The notes below the pieces were generated by a model. That model was not told the origin of the DNA. It saw only the letters and a program-made list of their open reading frames with translations, and made no database searches. Position numbers and translations under genes: made by a program. Shown here piece after piece: positions 24,001-37,179 of a DNA stretch of 64,000 nucleotides. The stretch comes from Immersiella caudata (taxonomy: Eukaryota; Ascomycota; Sordariomycetes; Sordariales; Lasiosphaeriaceae): NCBI GenBank assembly GCA_030512335.1, contig JAULSU010000004.1:5704001-5768000 (forward strand), given 5' to 3'. How positions within the stretch are numbered: position 1 is the stretch's first letter; every line of letters begins with the position of its first letter.

Positions 24001-26047
24001 CGGTAGGTTATATAAATAAAAGTTTGCAAGAGTAAAGTGGAAATAGGTGGGGAGGGGGAGGGTACGTATTTTAATAATATATACTGTAACTGATTGTAAA
24101 TAAACGCGGTTTTTTTATAAAAAAAAAGCATAATAATAAAATACGTGGCGTTTAATAATGATGTGTTAAACAGGTAGTCGAAAATATGTTAACGTATTGA
24201 TGCGACAAGCTAAGACGACTGCCTAATGATCCGGGAGATCGAACTAATAATCGTCTAGTAGATATCTAAGATATTAATAAACACGTAGTAATACAGATTA
24301 ACTAAAAGCGGGGCCTTATTAAGTATAATAAAACACGTCACATTATAACTCCGTGAAACACCAGGACAACAGGACCCTAACCCCTAAGACTATATATTAT
24401 TCTCAAAGGCTATAATTTCTGCTTAAGTTTATTTATAAAAGGACATATTGCTTTAATATTAATGAGGGAAAAGGCTAAAAGGTAGGCTGAGTTTAATTAC
24501 GAAAACCCTTGGGACCCCTTAACAGCTTCCTATTATAATGGGGTTTATACACTGTGTAAGGACTTCATTTACAACCTAATTAGCCTTTTAAAAGGTTAAT
24601 TTTAGTCTTCGGCTATTATGATATATAGCCAGCCTAAGCCGGTAGCTTTTAAAAAAGCCGAAAATGGTTTTAAGAATTACTTCCTGTGTTAAACTTTAAC
24701 TAACCACCCTTATAGATTTGTAACGTGTACTAAGATAGTTAGACTTACATTACTAAGCCACAGCAGTTACTTATTCCTAAAGATTATAACTATTAATAAA
24801 CTTCTTTACCATCTGTTTATTATTAAGAAGCTATAATTTTGCTAGGTTTATAATAATGGTTTCCTTTTTTGTATAATTTTTTTTAGCTTTAGACTTGTAA
24901 ATAACTTATATAAATCTTTCCTGTTATTAAAGTAAACTAATATGTTTCTAACTTTTCGTTGAGGAAACGGAGATTATTTATGTTCTTTTTAACGTCTATG
25001 CTTATAAATTGAAAGTCTTTAATAATTACTTGATAAAATATTGTGTAAATAATATTTATAAAACTTTATGACCCATGTTTAAATATTTACATACTAAAAT
25101 TTTATTATATATGGTTTAACGTATTATTAACTGCTTTTATAAACATCAAAGTCAGGTTCTAGTTTTTAATATGGTTTTAAGAATTATAATGTTTATTTGA
25201 AGTATGAACCATTTAATTTATAATCATTTTAAGATGACAGATTTTGTCATGGAATTAATATTATTACTTTAGCTTCTTCTTAAACCTACAGAAAGTTCAA
25301 TTTCTATTTATAAGTAACGAAGGTTATGATAGCTAAAACAACTTTAACGGGTTTTTTATTATTACTACAAAGTGCTTAATTAATCTTTTTGAAATAATTA
25401 GTTTTAGGTTTTTATTATAAATAGGATACTTGAGAATAAGATCATAAATTCCATTTTGAAAAGGAAATTAAGTAAAATAGTCTATCTATTGCATATTAAT
25501 TTATCAATTTACCATAGACAAATATAAGCATAGTAGTATTAACTTAAAATAATCTCAAGTAGTTAGGCAGTGTGAATATTAATGTAGATAAAAAGCTTAC
25601 TTTGATTCCTTGGACTTTTTGTCAATTGTGTATTGTTTTATTTCTATCTATGGTTTCCTTCATTTATTGGCTTATAAAGCAATTTAATAATTCCGGTAAA
25701 ATATTGAATAAACTGTTAATAACAGGTTAAATTTTTGTTTAAAAGTAAATGTAAGTGATTTGTTAACGACCTTAACTTTGAGCTTTCAACATTTTAAGCG
25801 AAAATTTAAATCTTAAATAATTCAGTTCATTTGTGCAAACAATTAACTTTTACTTCAATTAATTATACAATTTAGCTTTTTAATTTATTGAAAATTTAAT
25901 GTAAAGATCTTTTATAGTTTCTTTGTTATTTTTAAATTATAGTGTATCTGGAATACAGTTTATACTTATATTTAAAGGTGTATAAAAATTGAGGAATAAA
26001 AAGATTATAACCATAAGATCCTTTTACTTAATTTTCTTTTTCATGGG
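21035..26047. repeat. AT-rich relic DNA, unassigned
   Basis: About 5 kb of decayed sequence. I found no readable domain, no clean LTR and no terminal repeat. Purine-rich and pyrimidine-rich patches around 22,250-22,650 and 23,200-23,300 suggest buried retrotransposon coding sequence, but no motif was good enough to name. The short frame at 23,943-24,131 has no support as a gene. Confidence 0.6.
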
Positions 26048-26868
26048 CAGGGTTGTTAAATTAGTCACTATTCATTAGTCATTTGACTGACTGAGACTAA
26101 CTGACTATTAGTCACGCTTTTAACTGACTAAAACTGACTATAATGACTAAAACGACTAAAGCTTTTTAAATATATATATTATGTTTTAGATTTTAATTAT
26201 AACTAAGTATGAATTACAATTAACTGCTGATTGTTATTACTAATAATACTTTTTTCTCTATTCTATTCCATTCTACTCTATTATGATTATTAGTTACCAG
26301 TATACTACTAAATAACTATTAATTCTACCATAGAATCTATACGAGTATCCTGTTTATTATTGCTTAATAATTTCACTATTCTTCTAGAAACTCTATAGAG
26401 CTTTCTTTTTCTCGTTGTGTAATATGATTACAAAAAGCCGAAATACGCTGGATCCTGATACCGTAAATCGAACAGTATTATTGAAGAGTTCGAAATAAAA
26501 AGAGCTAAAGGAGTTAGAGGAAATTGATCATAATTATGAAGTAGAGGAAGAAGAAAATTAAAAAGGCTTTACTTTCTTTTATTTTATTTCATTTCATGTA
26601 TTATATTATTATACTTATTGTATTTATTATTATGCTCATAATCTATTATTATACTTTTAATCAATTATGATGCTTATTATATATTTTGAAGAGAATATTA
26701 AATCTTTTTACATTACTGACTAATAGTTAGACCAAGATTCACTATGACGAATTTTAGTCAGTCTTAGTCAAGGCTGTGACTGATCAATGCCAAGATTAGT
26801 CATGACTAAATTAGTCTCAGTCAGTCGTAGTCACACCACTAAGATTCACTGATTAATTTAACAACCCC
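26048..26868. mobile_element. Nonautonomous hAT element with near-perfect target duplication
   Basis: 821 bp. Left end CAGGGTTGTTAAATTAG, right end TAATTTAACAACCCCG. Flanks TTCATGGG (26,040-26,047) and TTCATGGA (26,869-26,876) match at 7 of 8. Both subtermini are dense in GACT/AGTC motifs. The centre (about 26,380-26,560, plus strand) still resembles the end of a hAT transposase: a MITKSRNTLDP-like stretch followed by a Glu-rich tail, as in the autonomous copy's NIITKSRNRL segment. It is a deletion derivative of an autonomous element of this family. Confidence 0.88.
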
Positions 26869-29800
26869 GTTCATGGAAAAGGGCAATGGCTTTAATAGTA
26901 TTATCACTTAATAAACGATGATTGTTTGCGATTTATAATTTACTATCTTCTTTAGGATAAACATGGTTAAATAAATTGTTGGTAAATATAATTTTAAATT
27001 AAATTTAGCTTCAAGTTCTTTTCAATATAACTTAATATCTAATTATTAAACTATATTTATCATAATCAAAGGTAATATTGAATAAGTAAGTATTTTCTTC
27101 ATATAGTTATAACTTATGAACACTGTTTTTACACCATATACTTTCTATTTATTAATAAATTACTTGTTTTCGGCTCCTACAAAAGGCTTCAATCTGTTTT
27201 GTTTTCAGTAATTTTGAAGATAAAAGTTGTAAGGACATCAAATATTGTTTATAATACTTTTTATCTTTCAAGGTTTGACATACATTAAGTAATTTCATAT
27301 CATAAAGGTCTCATAACTTAAAATCGTAACAAATTATTAAATATCTGCCGTCCATTTTATAAATGTTAAGTCTTCAACCGTCTTAATTTCTAACTAAAGC
27401 ACTTTTTATTCTTCGTATTTCTTTTAGATAAAGCAAAATAACTTTTAAGCTGCATAACTTTCATGGAATGTTGTTCATCATTAACACACATGTATTCCTT
27501 ACCACAATTGTATAAGTTTCAGAATTTATATATAAACATATATAAATTAACACTTTATTTTAAGAAACTGTTAGGAAATCCTTACAAGCAAATCTTAAAC
27601 CTTAAATAGCAAAATAATTAGTAAAAGTTATTTGGATAATTAGTTTAAAACCTATTATAATAAATTTATTCTTCCACAACAATGTTACACGTAAAGCGGT
27701 TTTCTTAAGTTAAAGGACTTGATTATCAAAGTTATTCGATATCTTCAACGTACTTGTACCTTGATTTCATCTCGACTTTTATAAGCTAAATTTATCAAGT
27801 ATATTATATCGTTTACACATTATTGATAATTCTCTATATGAATAAAAATGTTCACAAATTATCCTTTTAATACAGTAACAAAAGTTAAAGGTTTTATCAT
27901 ATGAAAGTATTTTATCTAAGAATTAGTCTTTAACAACTGATATATAAAATTATCGATTAAGGCATATTCTTCAACATATTTATAAGTAATAAAACTAAAA
28001 CTGATAATTATGATTAAATATATCAATTATCTAAAACAAAATTTAAAGTTAAATACTTATATCGTGAACTCACCTTTATATATTGATTAAATAATTTTTT
28101 TCTTTTAAAAAGCGTGTAAAACCAATCGTTCATTTACCTTATTACTATTTTGAAGTGTAATATCTGATATTATTATAATCAAAGTACTAAACTTTTTACA
28201 CTTAAATGTCTTGCATTATTAAATCGAGAAGAGTTAAAACTAAAAACAATTTCTTTAACAACGAGATACTTAATGTTGGAAAATAACGGTAATACAAGAT
28301 TTTACAAAGCCAGTGGTTCTTATTAATGAGTTAAACTATCACTACGATTAATTCTATATTAAAGCGTTAATAATTATCTTAAAATCCATCTAAATTCTAT
28401 AATCTTATTAAATAATATACGGAATTTACCTGTAAAAGCAAAAACAAGCCATAATACACTTTTACGACAATAATAAACGCATCGCGTTTACACCTTAGTT
28501 TTTACTCTTTTTACCAACCATATTCAAGTCCTTGATATTCTTGTAATAATTATCTGCTTCAACTATCAGTTAATGATTGATTAATCAAGTAAAGTTATCG
28601 TAATTAGCGGCTTTTTAAAGCCTTATTTAAGTTCTTCTAAACCTTGTTAATCATCTACATTCAACATATCATATAACTTACGTATTTGAAAAACGTTAAG
28701 TTCAAACCTGATACATATTCCATGAACTCTAGGTTATAAATCAACAAAAGTAAATTAAAGATTTAACTAATTATTTAATTTATGAGTCTTTTATTAAAGT
28801 AATCACGCCAACGTGCGAAAAACATATTTTTCCAAGCCGATAACGATCTAGATACACATTTAGCATTTTACTAAAAGAGCCTTAAAGTGTAAGACTGGTT
28901 ATTAAAGGTTCAGGATAATATTGGACTTATTACTGCGGGTTGAATCATAGATTAATAAATACAGAGATAAAAATTAAAACAATGTTAAATATTTAACAAA
29001 TTGCTAAAAGTGCTCTATAACTAGTACCCCCTTTTATGGTGGCTGTATAAATGGACTTCTATTGTATTAAAGTTAATATCTTTATCTAATTTAGAGTACA
29101 TTGATCAGATTAATATTTATCGGTTTAAAATAAGATCTGCAAACAGTGGTAAAGGTAATTAATCATTTTACCACTTCGCTTTTACCATAAATTAGTTTTA
29201 TTATCCCTGTATAATTTAAAAATATAATAAGTGTTTTTTCTGTAATATAACGTTTTAAGCTTTATTAAAAACTATTATAAGTACATTAATAACGTTTTAA
29301 AAATTACAATCAGTAAACTTAACTGTAAAATACAGTGAACTGAAAAGCTTTTTACATTTACGTCATAGCTTTTTGCTCTAATATGCTTTTTCAACAGTGT
29401 TGACATTTTCTGTAAGGGATTTCTATTTGAAGCTAAGATTAATAAGCTGGTGAGCAAGCCTTCATAATGTAAAATTTATGTTAGCGAACTTCTTCTTTTT
29501 ATAGAAGAATTTAAAAAAAATATAATATTTAAAATTTACATATTTTACTAACTTTAAGGATGATACTTGAGTATTATATTATAATTAATATTTTTCACAA
29601 ACGATTAAAAATGTTAAAGAGCCAATTAGAGAAGTAATAATGCTAAAAAAAAATTTACAAATTGGAGTTTTTATAAAGTACTAGTTTTATTAAAATTTAT
29701 ATATAGTTTTAAACTATTACTAGAAGCCTTATCCGACTTGTTAAAAGCTTTTTATCCTTTTAAATCCTGTTTAAAAAGCTTTTTAAGCTCTTTAGGTATA

Positions 29801-32800
29801 TCACCACCCTTTTATAAAGGTGATCTTACACACTTATTAGTTAGGTGAGCTTATAAAACTGGAATTATCAGTTTTAATGTTAATTTTAAAATTAAAAAAT
29901 CCTTATCTACTGCCCGCAGTTAAATCCGTAAGCTTATCTTTAATTAAAAGGAGTCTTACTTTCTCTCCTAAAGCACTTACCCCTAAGTTCTAACCCTTAG
30001 GAGTTTCTTTATTTTAAAATCACACCCTCTTAACTGTTAAAGCTTCTGGTTAATGGTGCTTTAACGCCGCGTCAAGGTTTAATACGTCGGTAAAAAGCTC
30101 TAATACCAATTTAATATCTTAAATCAACAGTTATAAATAGTTATTAAAGCTATAAAAGTATTAAGCAACTTATACTAGTATCTCTTCTGCTTTATCCCTT
30201 ACTTTATTATAAAAAGCGTCTTATTAACGACCACGTTACACGTTATAAGCACCGTTTTAAGTTAAAAAACCCAGATTTGGTAAATGTTAAAGGCTACGTA
30301 TTTAACTAAGTATCCGATAAGTCCTTTAGGGTGTGTTTTAAATACGTGTTTTTCTTACTCCGCCTTTTACCGTTTATTGAGAACGTAAACTCGGTATCTG
30401 TAGGTATAAATCCCATTTTAATTTAACCTGAGATCTTTTACTATGCTTTTACTAAGCTTACCTAATGGGGGATACCACTAAAAATATCATCTAAACTATT
30501 TAATAAGCTTTTTATTAGGGGATATCCAGTTATTTTATCAGCTTAAGTTTATTACGTGGAGGTAAATAGCTGCTTTTATCCCTTCTATCCAGAAGTTATC
30601 CGGTAGATTTACTACTTCCTTTATCTTAATAACCCTTACAATAAGCTTTTTCTCGGTTTACTCGCTTTTACCGTTAAATTTATACGTATAAGAGGGCGAT
30701 ATTTCGATTTTAAGCCCCTTATCGATAACCTAACGCTTATAATTTATATATCCCTTAATTTCTATTGTAATGGTTTTATTATCCTGTTAGATAATACAGA
30801 TATAAAGATTAAAGCACCGCTTTATCTACTCTATAAAGCTTTTAATTATAAGGAACATTACTAGACCTGATTTATCTGTAAATAAGTAGTAAAAAAGCTT
30901 ACCACTGTACTTATCTTTAATTATAAGCAGGTACTTAAAGCTGTTAAATACTTATAGGTAATAGAACAGGTCCTAGCTGATACATCAGAATAGCTTGTGG
31001 GAAAAGTTCTTAAAGCGGCACTGTAAAACGACTTATTATAAATATACGCGCGCGTAATACTTACATTTGATAATCTTTATCCCTATGATCTTTATATTTC
31101 TAACTCTTTTAATTAGTTTAATAAGTGCTTCTAGCCTTAAGTACCTTATTTAAAGATGTTAAAGATTTTTTATATCCTTTTTTGTACGTATTTTAGCGTG
31201 TTTTATCTGCTCCCTAACCTTATAATGCTTATAATTAGGATTCCCACCTTACTTACTATCTAGGGTGTAGCGAAACTTAAGTAGGCGGAAACAGGCTTAT
31301 ATTTAAGGATAATTAAGTTAAAACGGCGCTTTAACTTCTTTAAAACCACGTTTTTTAATATACTGTTATAGTAGAGTAAACAGTTAAGCTTACAGTATTA
31401 AACACCTACTTTAGAAAAAAAAGCTTTGGAAATAATATTAACGTAAAAACTCTTAATTACACCCACTTTGTTAAGTACTAAATCCTTAGTGTTCTTCCCC
31501 TTTTTACTGTTTAAACACGTGTTTACCAAATCCGCTCATTAGAAAGGTGTTAGTGCTAATGTAGACGTATTTTTTAACTAGGTTTATTAAAAGCTCCCTT
31601 TAATTAGGAGAGATCTCCGGTTAATAAGGTGTAAAGCTTTATAATTATTAATTAAGGTGCTTTTTAAAAGCGGATATTAAGTGTTATAGATCGTGGAGAA
31701 CTGTTTAATAGTAAATTTAATACTTTTAAATAGTATTAGGTTAACTACTGTCACGTTAATTACTTTTGGCTACGGTGCCCTAGTTAATTACCCTTAGTTA
31801 GGGTTTTTGAAATTAGTTCCCCACTTGGTGTTGTAAGCCTGGTAAACCTCTGACTATTTAAAGCTGTTAAAACGCGCTTAGATCTTCTCCTTTTCCTCTT
31901 TTAATAAACTTTTTTTAACACTAGAGTTAGATTTACCAGTAATCGCTATTTCTAACGTTTAATAGGTTTTTAACTTCTACTTATATATTTTATCTATATA
32001 GGGGTATTTGTGCGATCTGTTATTATTAGACCTCCTAAGATTACTGGTTAAAGCTTAGCGGTTAAAGGTGAAAATTCCGTTAAGTTTATAACCCCTGTAA
32101 TTTTTACTTTTAATAATTTAAATGGAGAGGATTCTAATGTATTTAGGGAGCTTTAGAATTAACTACCCCTTATATTTTAGCTTAATAATATCGTTAAGCT
32201 TAGTTTAAGCCTAGGTTAGTGTTATTTAGTACGTAACGGCGCGTAGTTAATCCTTAGTTACTAAGCTCCCTTTAACTTTAACGATTTTAAGAGGCTTTCC
32301 CTTATGATATACGAGCTTTTAATCCCTAAGTTATTACTTAATGTTAATTAATATGTTTATAATTTACGTTATTACAGCTTTATATTCGCTTTACGCTCAA
32401 AAAGTAAGGCTTATTAAGGTTAAGGTGAGACAGGAGTATAAAAAGCGTATAAGCTTTTAAATAATGTATTTATCTTCCTTTTAAAGCATTGCTTAAACGG
32501 TTAACTCTTTTAGGCTTATATAGACGGTCTTATTAATATAGGTTTAAAGCTTTTAGTAGGACTTTAAATCGTTATTTATTATTATAACTTACGTAGTTAA
32601 TTTGGTCTTAAAGTACATATATTAAGCTGTAACATCTTTTTTTATTATCTGGATTAGTATACGTCTTATATAATTACACTGGTATTTAAGGCTTACTTTC
32701 TCTTAAAGCTTAAAACTTATCTGGTAAATTACGTCCTGTTTTAACTTACATACTTTTAATAAGTTTATTAATAATTAAAACCCTGTTTTAGATAAAAGGA

Positions 32801-33260
32801 TTTAACACAGTGGGTATATCTAGATCAATAAGTCCTTAAATACTTTAAGTTTTAACGCTGATTTTAACCAGGTATATTATTTAGGTTATTCTCTTTAATT
32901 AATAAGCTTAAAACCTTTAGTTAAGATGTTTAAAGGGGTTTTAACTGTAGATTTAAAAGTGTTAATCTGTATTATTATAATAACGTTTAAGCTTAAAGGA
33001 GAAGGGTTAAGGAACGAAATAAGTATAAGTGGTGTAAAGAGCTTTTAATGGTAGTATTTACAGTGGTTACTGTTACTTTTTAAGCAGCTTTATAGTAATT
33101 TCCACGCTTATAGTCAGTTTGGAAAAGCCGGGCTTATAACTGTGGAACTTGTGGCGGAGTGCTTTATTAAGCTTACAAGTAGTGGAAGTGCAGTTGTAAA
33201 GTGACTTATCCTTTTAGAAGTGAGGTTAGGAGTTAAGCTTTAATAAGTATAAAAGAAACG
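26869..33260. repeat. AT-rich relic DNA, unassigned
   Basis: About 6.4 kb, strongly AT-rich to about 29,800, somewhat less so afterwards. No domain or terminal repeat could be named. The segment 29,900-33,250 has denser codon-like texture and may be one large decayed element ending at the hairpin near 33,294, but no protein motif was found. The frame at 29,275-29,457 has no support as a gene. Confidence 0.55.
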
Positions 33261-33288
33261 GCCCTGCTGGGCCTAAAGCGCTGGAGTA

Positions 33289-33627
33289 TTAGTCCCTGCG
33301 CTCCGCTGGAGCGCAGGGCCGATGGACCCCCTGCTTGCTGTGGCTCGGCTTGGCGCCAAGCCACCACCCAGATTTCGACAGTATACCTGTCGGGTTCTGT
33401 GCGCTCTCATCTGTCATCGCATGTTTGCTGAGAAACGCTTCGAGGTCAAAGGTGTTGTTTATCGATTGGCTGTGCTCCTGGCTCAAGTCCCAAACCAGGA
33501 GAGCTTCAATCAAAGGCATTTGCGTGTCTGTAATAGGGACTGAAATGGAATTATAGAGTGTCATAACACTAAGACGGCAGTGATCTCTAAACTGTCTGAC
33601 AATCGACGGCCAAGACGCTCCGTTCAC
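33289..33627 (-). pseudogene. Possible exon fragment of an unknown gene
   Basis: A minus-strand frame of about 112 codons with balanced composition that opens with GTG, so it is not a complete gene. It contains a plausible folded-protein stretch (VRQFRDHCRLSVMTLYNSI, then PLIEALLVWDLS and FDLEAFLSKHAM), then Gly/Ser/Pro-rich sequence that runs into the hairpin. I do not recognise the family. It abuts the island and may be the surviving end of a gene cut by the transposon, or chance. Confidence 0.25.
33294..33318. other. Perfect 11-bp inverted repeat at the island edge
   Basis: CCCTGCGCTCC and GGAGCGCAGGG are separated by GCT. The motif lies within about 60 bp of the switch from AT-rich to normal DNA, next to a second small palindrome (GGCCCTGCTGGGCC, near 33,260-33,273). 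It could be the structured end of the decayed element to the left, but this is inference. A low-confidence minus-strand frame overlaps it. Confidence 0.6.
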
Positions 33628-33832
33628 AAAACAACAAATGTCACCACATTGAACTGGAGCAAGACAATTGAAACGGATCCTGGGTGTGAGACATTAGAAA
33701 CGGACCCTATAGTTATCGTGTATGGGTAGGACACCAATCTCTCCAGTTAGGTAGCTAGCTACCATTCCAGTGTTGCTACAGTCAAACAAATTTCCATGCG
33801 CAATCGCCCAACACACTTTACACCTCTTTACC

Positions 33833-34063
33833 ATGGACTTTGAAATTGCCAAGTGCATGTTTGAAAACAATGTCACCAACACCACCCATCGCACTCCCTA
33901 CCCCGCCGTTGACCTTTCTCGTCCTGAGCTGAGTCAAGAGGGCAGAACTGTTTTGACCGCCGGTGGCAGGACCGGAATCGGATTCGCCATTGCCGAAATT
34001 GTGGCCTCGGCGGCAGCTGTCATCATTACCAGCCGCCGCCAGGATACCATCGCTGGTCTTCGT
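33833..34063 (+). pseudogene. N-terminal fragment of a short-chain dehydrogenase/reductase
   Basis: From the ATG at 33,833 the frame reads a short leader, then PYPAVDLSRPELSQEGRTVL, GGRTGIG and a TSRRQDT stretch. This is the usual start of fungal SDR enzymes, including the NAD(P)-binding turn TGxxxGIG and the basic residues after the second strand. The turn's TG is TA here (TAGGRTGIG). Homology stops near 34,063; no catalytic YxxxK follows in any frame before the HET gene on the other strand. With about 77 of the usual 250-300 residues it cannot be functional. Confidence 0.65.
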
Positions 34064-34287
34064 GTACGCAAAATTCAACCTATACTGTTTTCCCCCCAAG
34101 CCCAAGACCTTCAATCACAGACGGTTCCCCGCTCTGTACAGGTTCATTGTAGGATGCGTGACACTTGCTATTCTACAGCACTCACTTACCAAATAAATTA
34201 CCGGCAATAACAAGTACGAATAACTCAGGACCAGACCCAGTCTTGGTAGCAAAATAATGAGAAGATCTCTCAAGAAGGCGTCAATAT

Positions 34288-36380
34288 CTAGCCTAAACTC
34301 TTTTGTGCCCATTGTCTCAGCCACTCGTCTGCACTTTCTTGAGCTAGTTCATTATCCAGCATATACTGTCTCGCATCTGTGCCCTCTTCTTTCACTTGGA
34401 TCGTTACTACATGGTAGTAAACACCGGATATTTCCTTAGTTTGAACAGCCGCTTCTAAGACGATTTGTTCTTGGCCTTCAACCCACACTGATCTTTCACT
34501 CTCCCACTCATTAGTCTCCGGTGTCCCTTGTGAGCTATCAAACAAGGATACGGCATCCTTCGAGCGGAAGCTCCTCCCAAGAATGCGACACCACGGTCGG
34601 GGAATAGCTCGGCGAGAGCCCGCCTGCCTGCCCACTATCAGAGCTTTTTCCATCATCAGTGCTTTGCTCACAACCTCAGGCGGGGGGTTGTAGTCAACGT
34701 GAGCAACTTCAACGTTGAAGACACCATCTACAATTCGAAATTTGCCAATATTGTATAGATGAGTCGGAATCGGGAGTACACGCAACTGCATCGACAACGC
34801 GTCCCACTTCTCCTGAGGGTAGGTATGAACAACATTGACGTGGTAGTGGCGGATCCAAGAGGTCCCAAATGGGACGATCCAAAAGTCGGTACAATCAGGG
34901 GGGTAGTCATCGTTCAGGAGTGACAAAGACCATGGGATGCCGGCGTATTCGTCTTTCTTTGGCAGAGAGGGTGGAAAGCGCCTTGTGAATACGATCGATG
35001 CTAGATTCCACTGCATATACGTCTTATCTGTACCATTCTATCAATTAGCATCAAGCGTTCACCTGAAAGCTTCGAAAGGCAAAAGGTCAGGTCGCAATAA
35101 TGGTGCTTACCGAGTATACTTTGGTACGGATCTTTGTGTAGCTGCATAGGATCTAGACCAAGTATATCTGATTCGTCAAGGAGTGTAGGTATAGTATAAG
35201 CTTCGAACTTGTTCATCTCGGCAATTATCACGCGGTAGTAGTCCTTCGGCAACTGTTCTCCCTTGGAAGGGAGACTGCGTAGTCTAATGGTTGGGAAGGT
35301 GCCAGGAATATTGCCAAGCTGGCAGTCCAGAATCGCATCGACCTCGGTGAAGGGCTTGAAGTCCGTTGTATCGAGACGCGCGACAGAAAGGAGAGGGAGC
35401 TGGCAGCTTATTCCTTGGCTTGTAATGGTAGTCGGTTCTCTACCCACGCGGTGAAACGGCTGGCGAGATAAAGCTCCTGACTCCGTAAAGTCAGAGGGAG
35501 AGGTTGCAAGGACGTCGACGGCTGTTCCCTCCAAGTAGTCTTGGCTGTGCCAGGCGAAGATAGACTGGTCGTCAGATATCCTCAGAATCTCTTCTTGGAG
35601 CCTTCGGAATGCTTTCTTGCCCTCCCCGTAAATAAGGGGCATATTCACATCGAATAGTCCTAGGAGGGAATATGCCCGGTCTTCGAGTCTGGTTGTCTGT
35701 CTCCTCGATGCCCAAAACATGCGACGCGCGATACTGACGTTAGATATATCCCCTCCATGTAGTATATGGACGTCCACTCCTGTAACTTCTGATACCATGG
35801 TACTGATTCCGGTATCCGTCTTATTGCCGAGGAGATGCCAATTCCTGGAGTAGAACTCAAGTACCGGAGGCGCAAGAAGCTCCTGCAGTGTCCAGCCCCT
35901 TGTAAACCACCTACTATCACGGAAACCAGGGAAAATGTCGTAGAGAGAGCTTAGCTCATCATCATCTTCCTGCACCATGGGGATCTTGCCAGCCACAATC
36001 CACCCCCTCGCCACCGGGCCATAGGCATGGAGTAACCTGCTCAGCGCCTCGTCACCAACGTCACTCAAAAAAGCGTAACATACCGCGGCCTTTTTGTACC
36101 ACGTGAACATAGAATTGATGGCCTCGGTCAGCTCCGCGCTGCTGGTCTTATCGATGCAGCAGGTGTCGATCCAAATATACTCAAACGACTGAGAATGCGC
36201 AAGTCGACATGCCCCTTGCAGTTTTCGGAATCCGTATTTGCCTTTTGCGCGACCGATTGTTGTCATGTCCTGGAACAAGACTTCTTCTCTTTCCCAGGTA
36301 TGGGATAAGATGGCATATTGGGGTATCTCGTTATCAAGAAACTCGTGCAACTCCAAGGTTTTTGTGTTGAGGAGCCTCAT
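34288..36380 (-). CDS. HET-domain (heterokaryon incompatibility) protein
   Basis: Two exons, 36,380-35,111 and 35,027-34,288, joined across an 83-bp intron (35,028-35,110). The intron has GTAAGC at its start, a CTAAT branch-like site and ACAG at its end. The join is in frame and gives 669 residues. The HET domain starts at once: YAILSHTW at 22-29, WIDTCCID at 70-77 and WFTRGWTLQELLAPP at 158-172, the three signature blocks of the family. No NACHT, WD40 or membrane segment follows; the rest of the C-terminal part is unrecognised. HET domains trigger cell death when unlike hyphae fuse, in known cases such as het-e and het-c2 partners; a role here is inferred. The gene is intact, which contrasts with its neighbours. 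The nearest upstream neighbour is a dead NB-ARC fragment. Confidence 0.9.
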
Positions 36381-37179
36381 CTCGAAAGAGACAACGTCGG
36401 TTTGTCCACAGGGTCTCAGCTGCCACTCGAAAAATCTTAGCCGCTACGGCTCATTCAAGCGCTTTGTGGCAGGCCTTGGCAAAGAAGGTGCTTTATGTCG
36501 TTGCGGTGGCAAGCTCGCGTGACAATGGTGATATCAGAGCGTGGTTGAGTGGTTGACCCCGCACGTGGGCCTTTAGTTCTTCGTCGTGTCAGCGGGCATC
36601 ACCGCATTGGGTTAGCTTCGGAAAATAAGTGGCGCAGACTCCGAAGAAGGCCACTCTGTGAATGAGGACGCCTCACCATGGTGCTATTTTCACGGATACC
36701 AAAGATTGTGTCAGGAACGCAACTCGAGACTACCTAGTTGAAGAGAACCAAGAAAATGGCCCCCAGATGCACAATAGAACCGCAAATTCACAGAAACTGG
36801 CTTATAAACAAACCAGCTCTTTCCAAGCCAATGTTCCCTCCGATGTTTCTAGCTTATCCGCACTGTAAAGTTCAAACAGTAAAATGACAGTTCAATAAGA
36901 TGATCCACCGGAATCCGTCCCGCCTTACGCACCCATCTCCCTAAGAATATTCGCCCTCAGCTTCTCCTTGGGGTCATCAAATCTGAATCAGCGGTTAAGC
37001 TACACGTGGCTGGAACTCCTCTGAGGCTGAAGAGAACCATCCAGTAGCTGGCCGCGCCATCGAAGCAACGATCCGTCTTCACTGCAACTTTAGCCGCGCC
37101 CGAGCTCCTCGTCTTCTTCAAGCTGCGAAGATGCAAAGCGCTAATCCTTCAGTCCCTTGCATTCACGCTACAATTATAG
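36381..37179. other. Intergenic, no gene seen
   Basis: Upstream region of the HET gene. Balanced composition. Short frames at 36,238-36,522 and 36,662-36,868 have no recognisable content. The HET promoter should lie here, but no motif stood out. Confidence 0.5.

Larger units (their letters stand above)
517..33260. repeat. AT-rich, RIP-like transposon island
   Basis: About 32.7 kb with no intact gene. Composition drops abruptly after 516 and recovers abruptly near 33,260-33,320. Long stretches carry TA-rich codons and stops where transposon proteins can still be read, the pattern expected from C-to-T mutation of repeats (RIP). Gypsy reverse transcriptase and RNase H, hAT transposase and several LTRs can be recognised; they are listed separately. 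A few less mutated, GC-richer patches (6,417-6,710; 8,484-8,924; parts of 5,280-5,900; 19,292-19,869) are LTRs that arrived later or escaped. Short open frames inside the island are chance or relic frames and are not genes. Confidence 0.9.

Noticed and set aside
23943..24131. Lys/Tyr-rich minus-strand frame in the AT-rich island
   Set aside because: Composition-driven open frame in relic DNA; same for 29,275-29,457.
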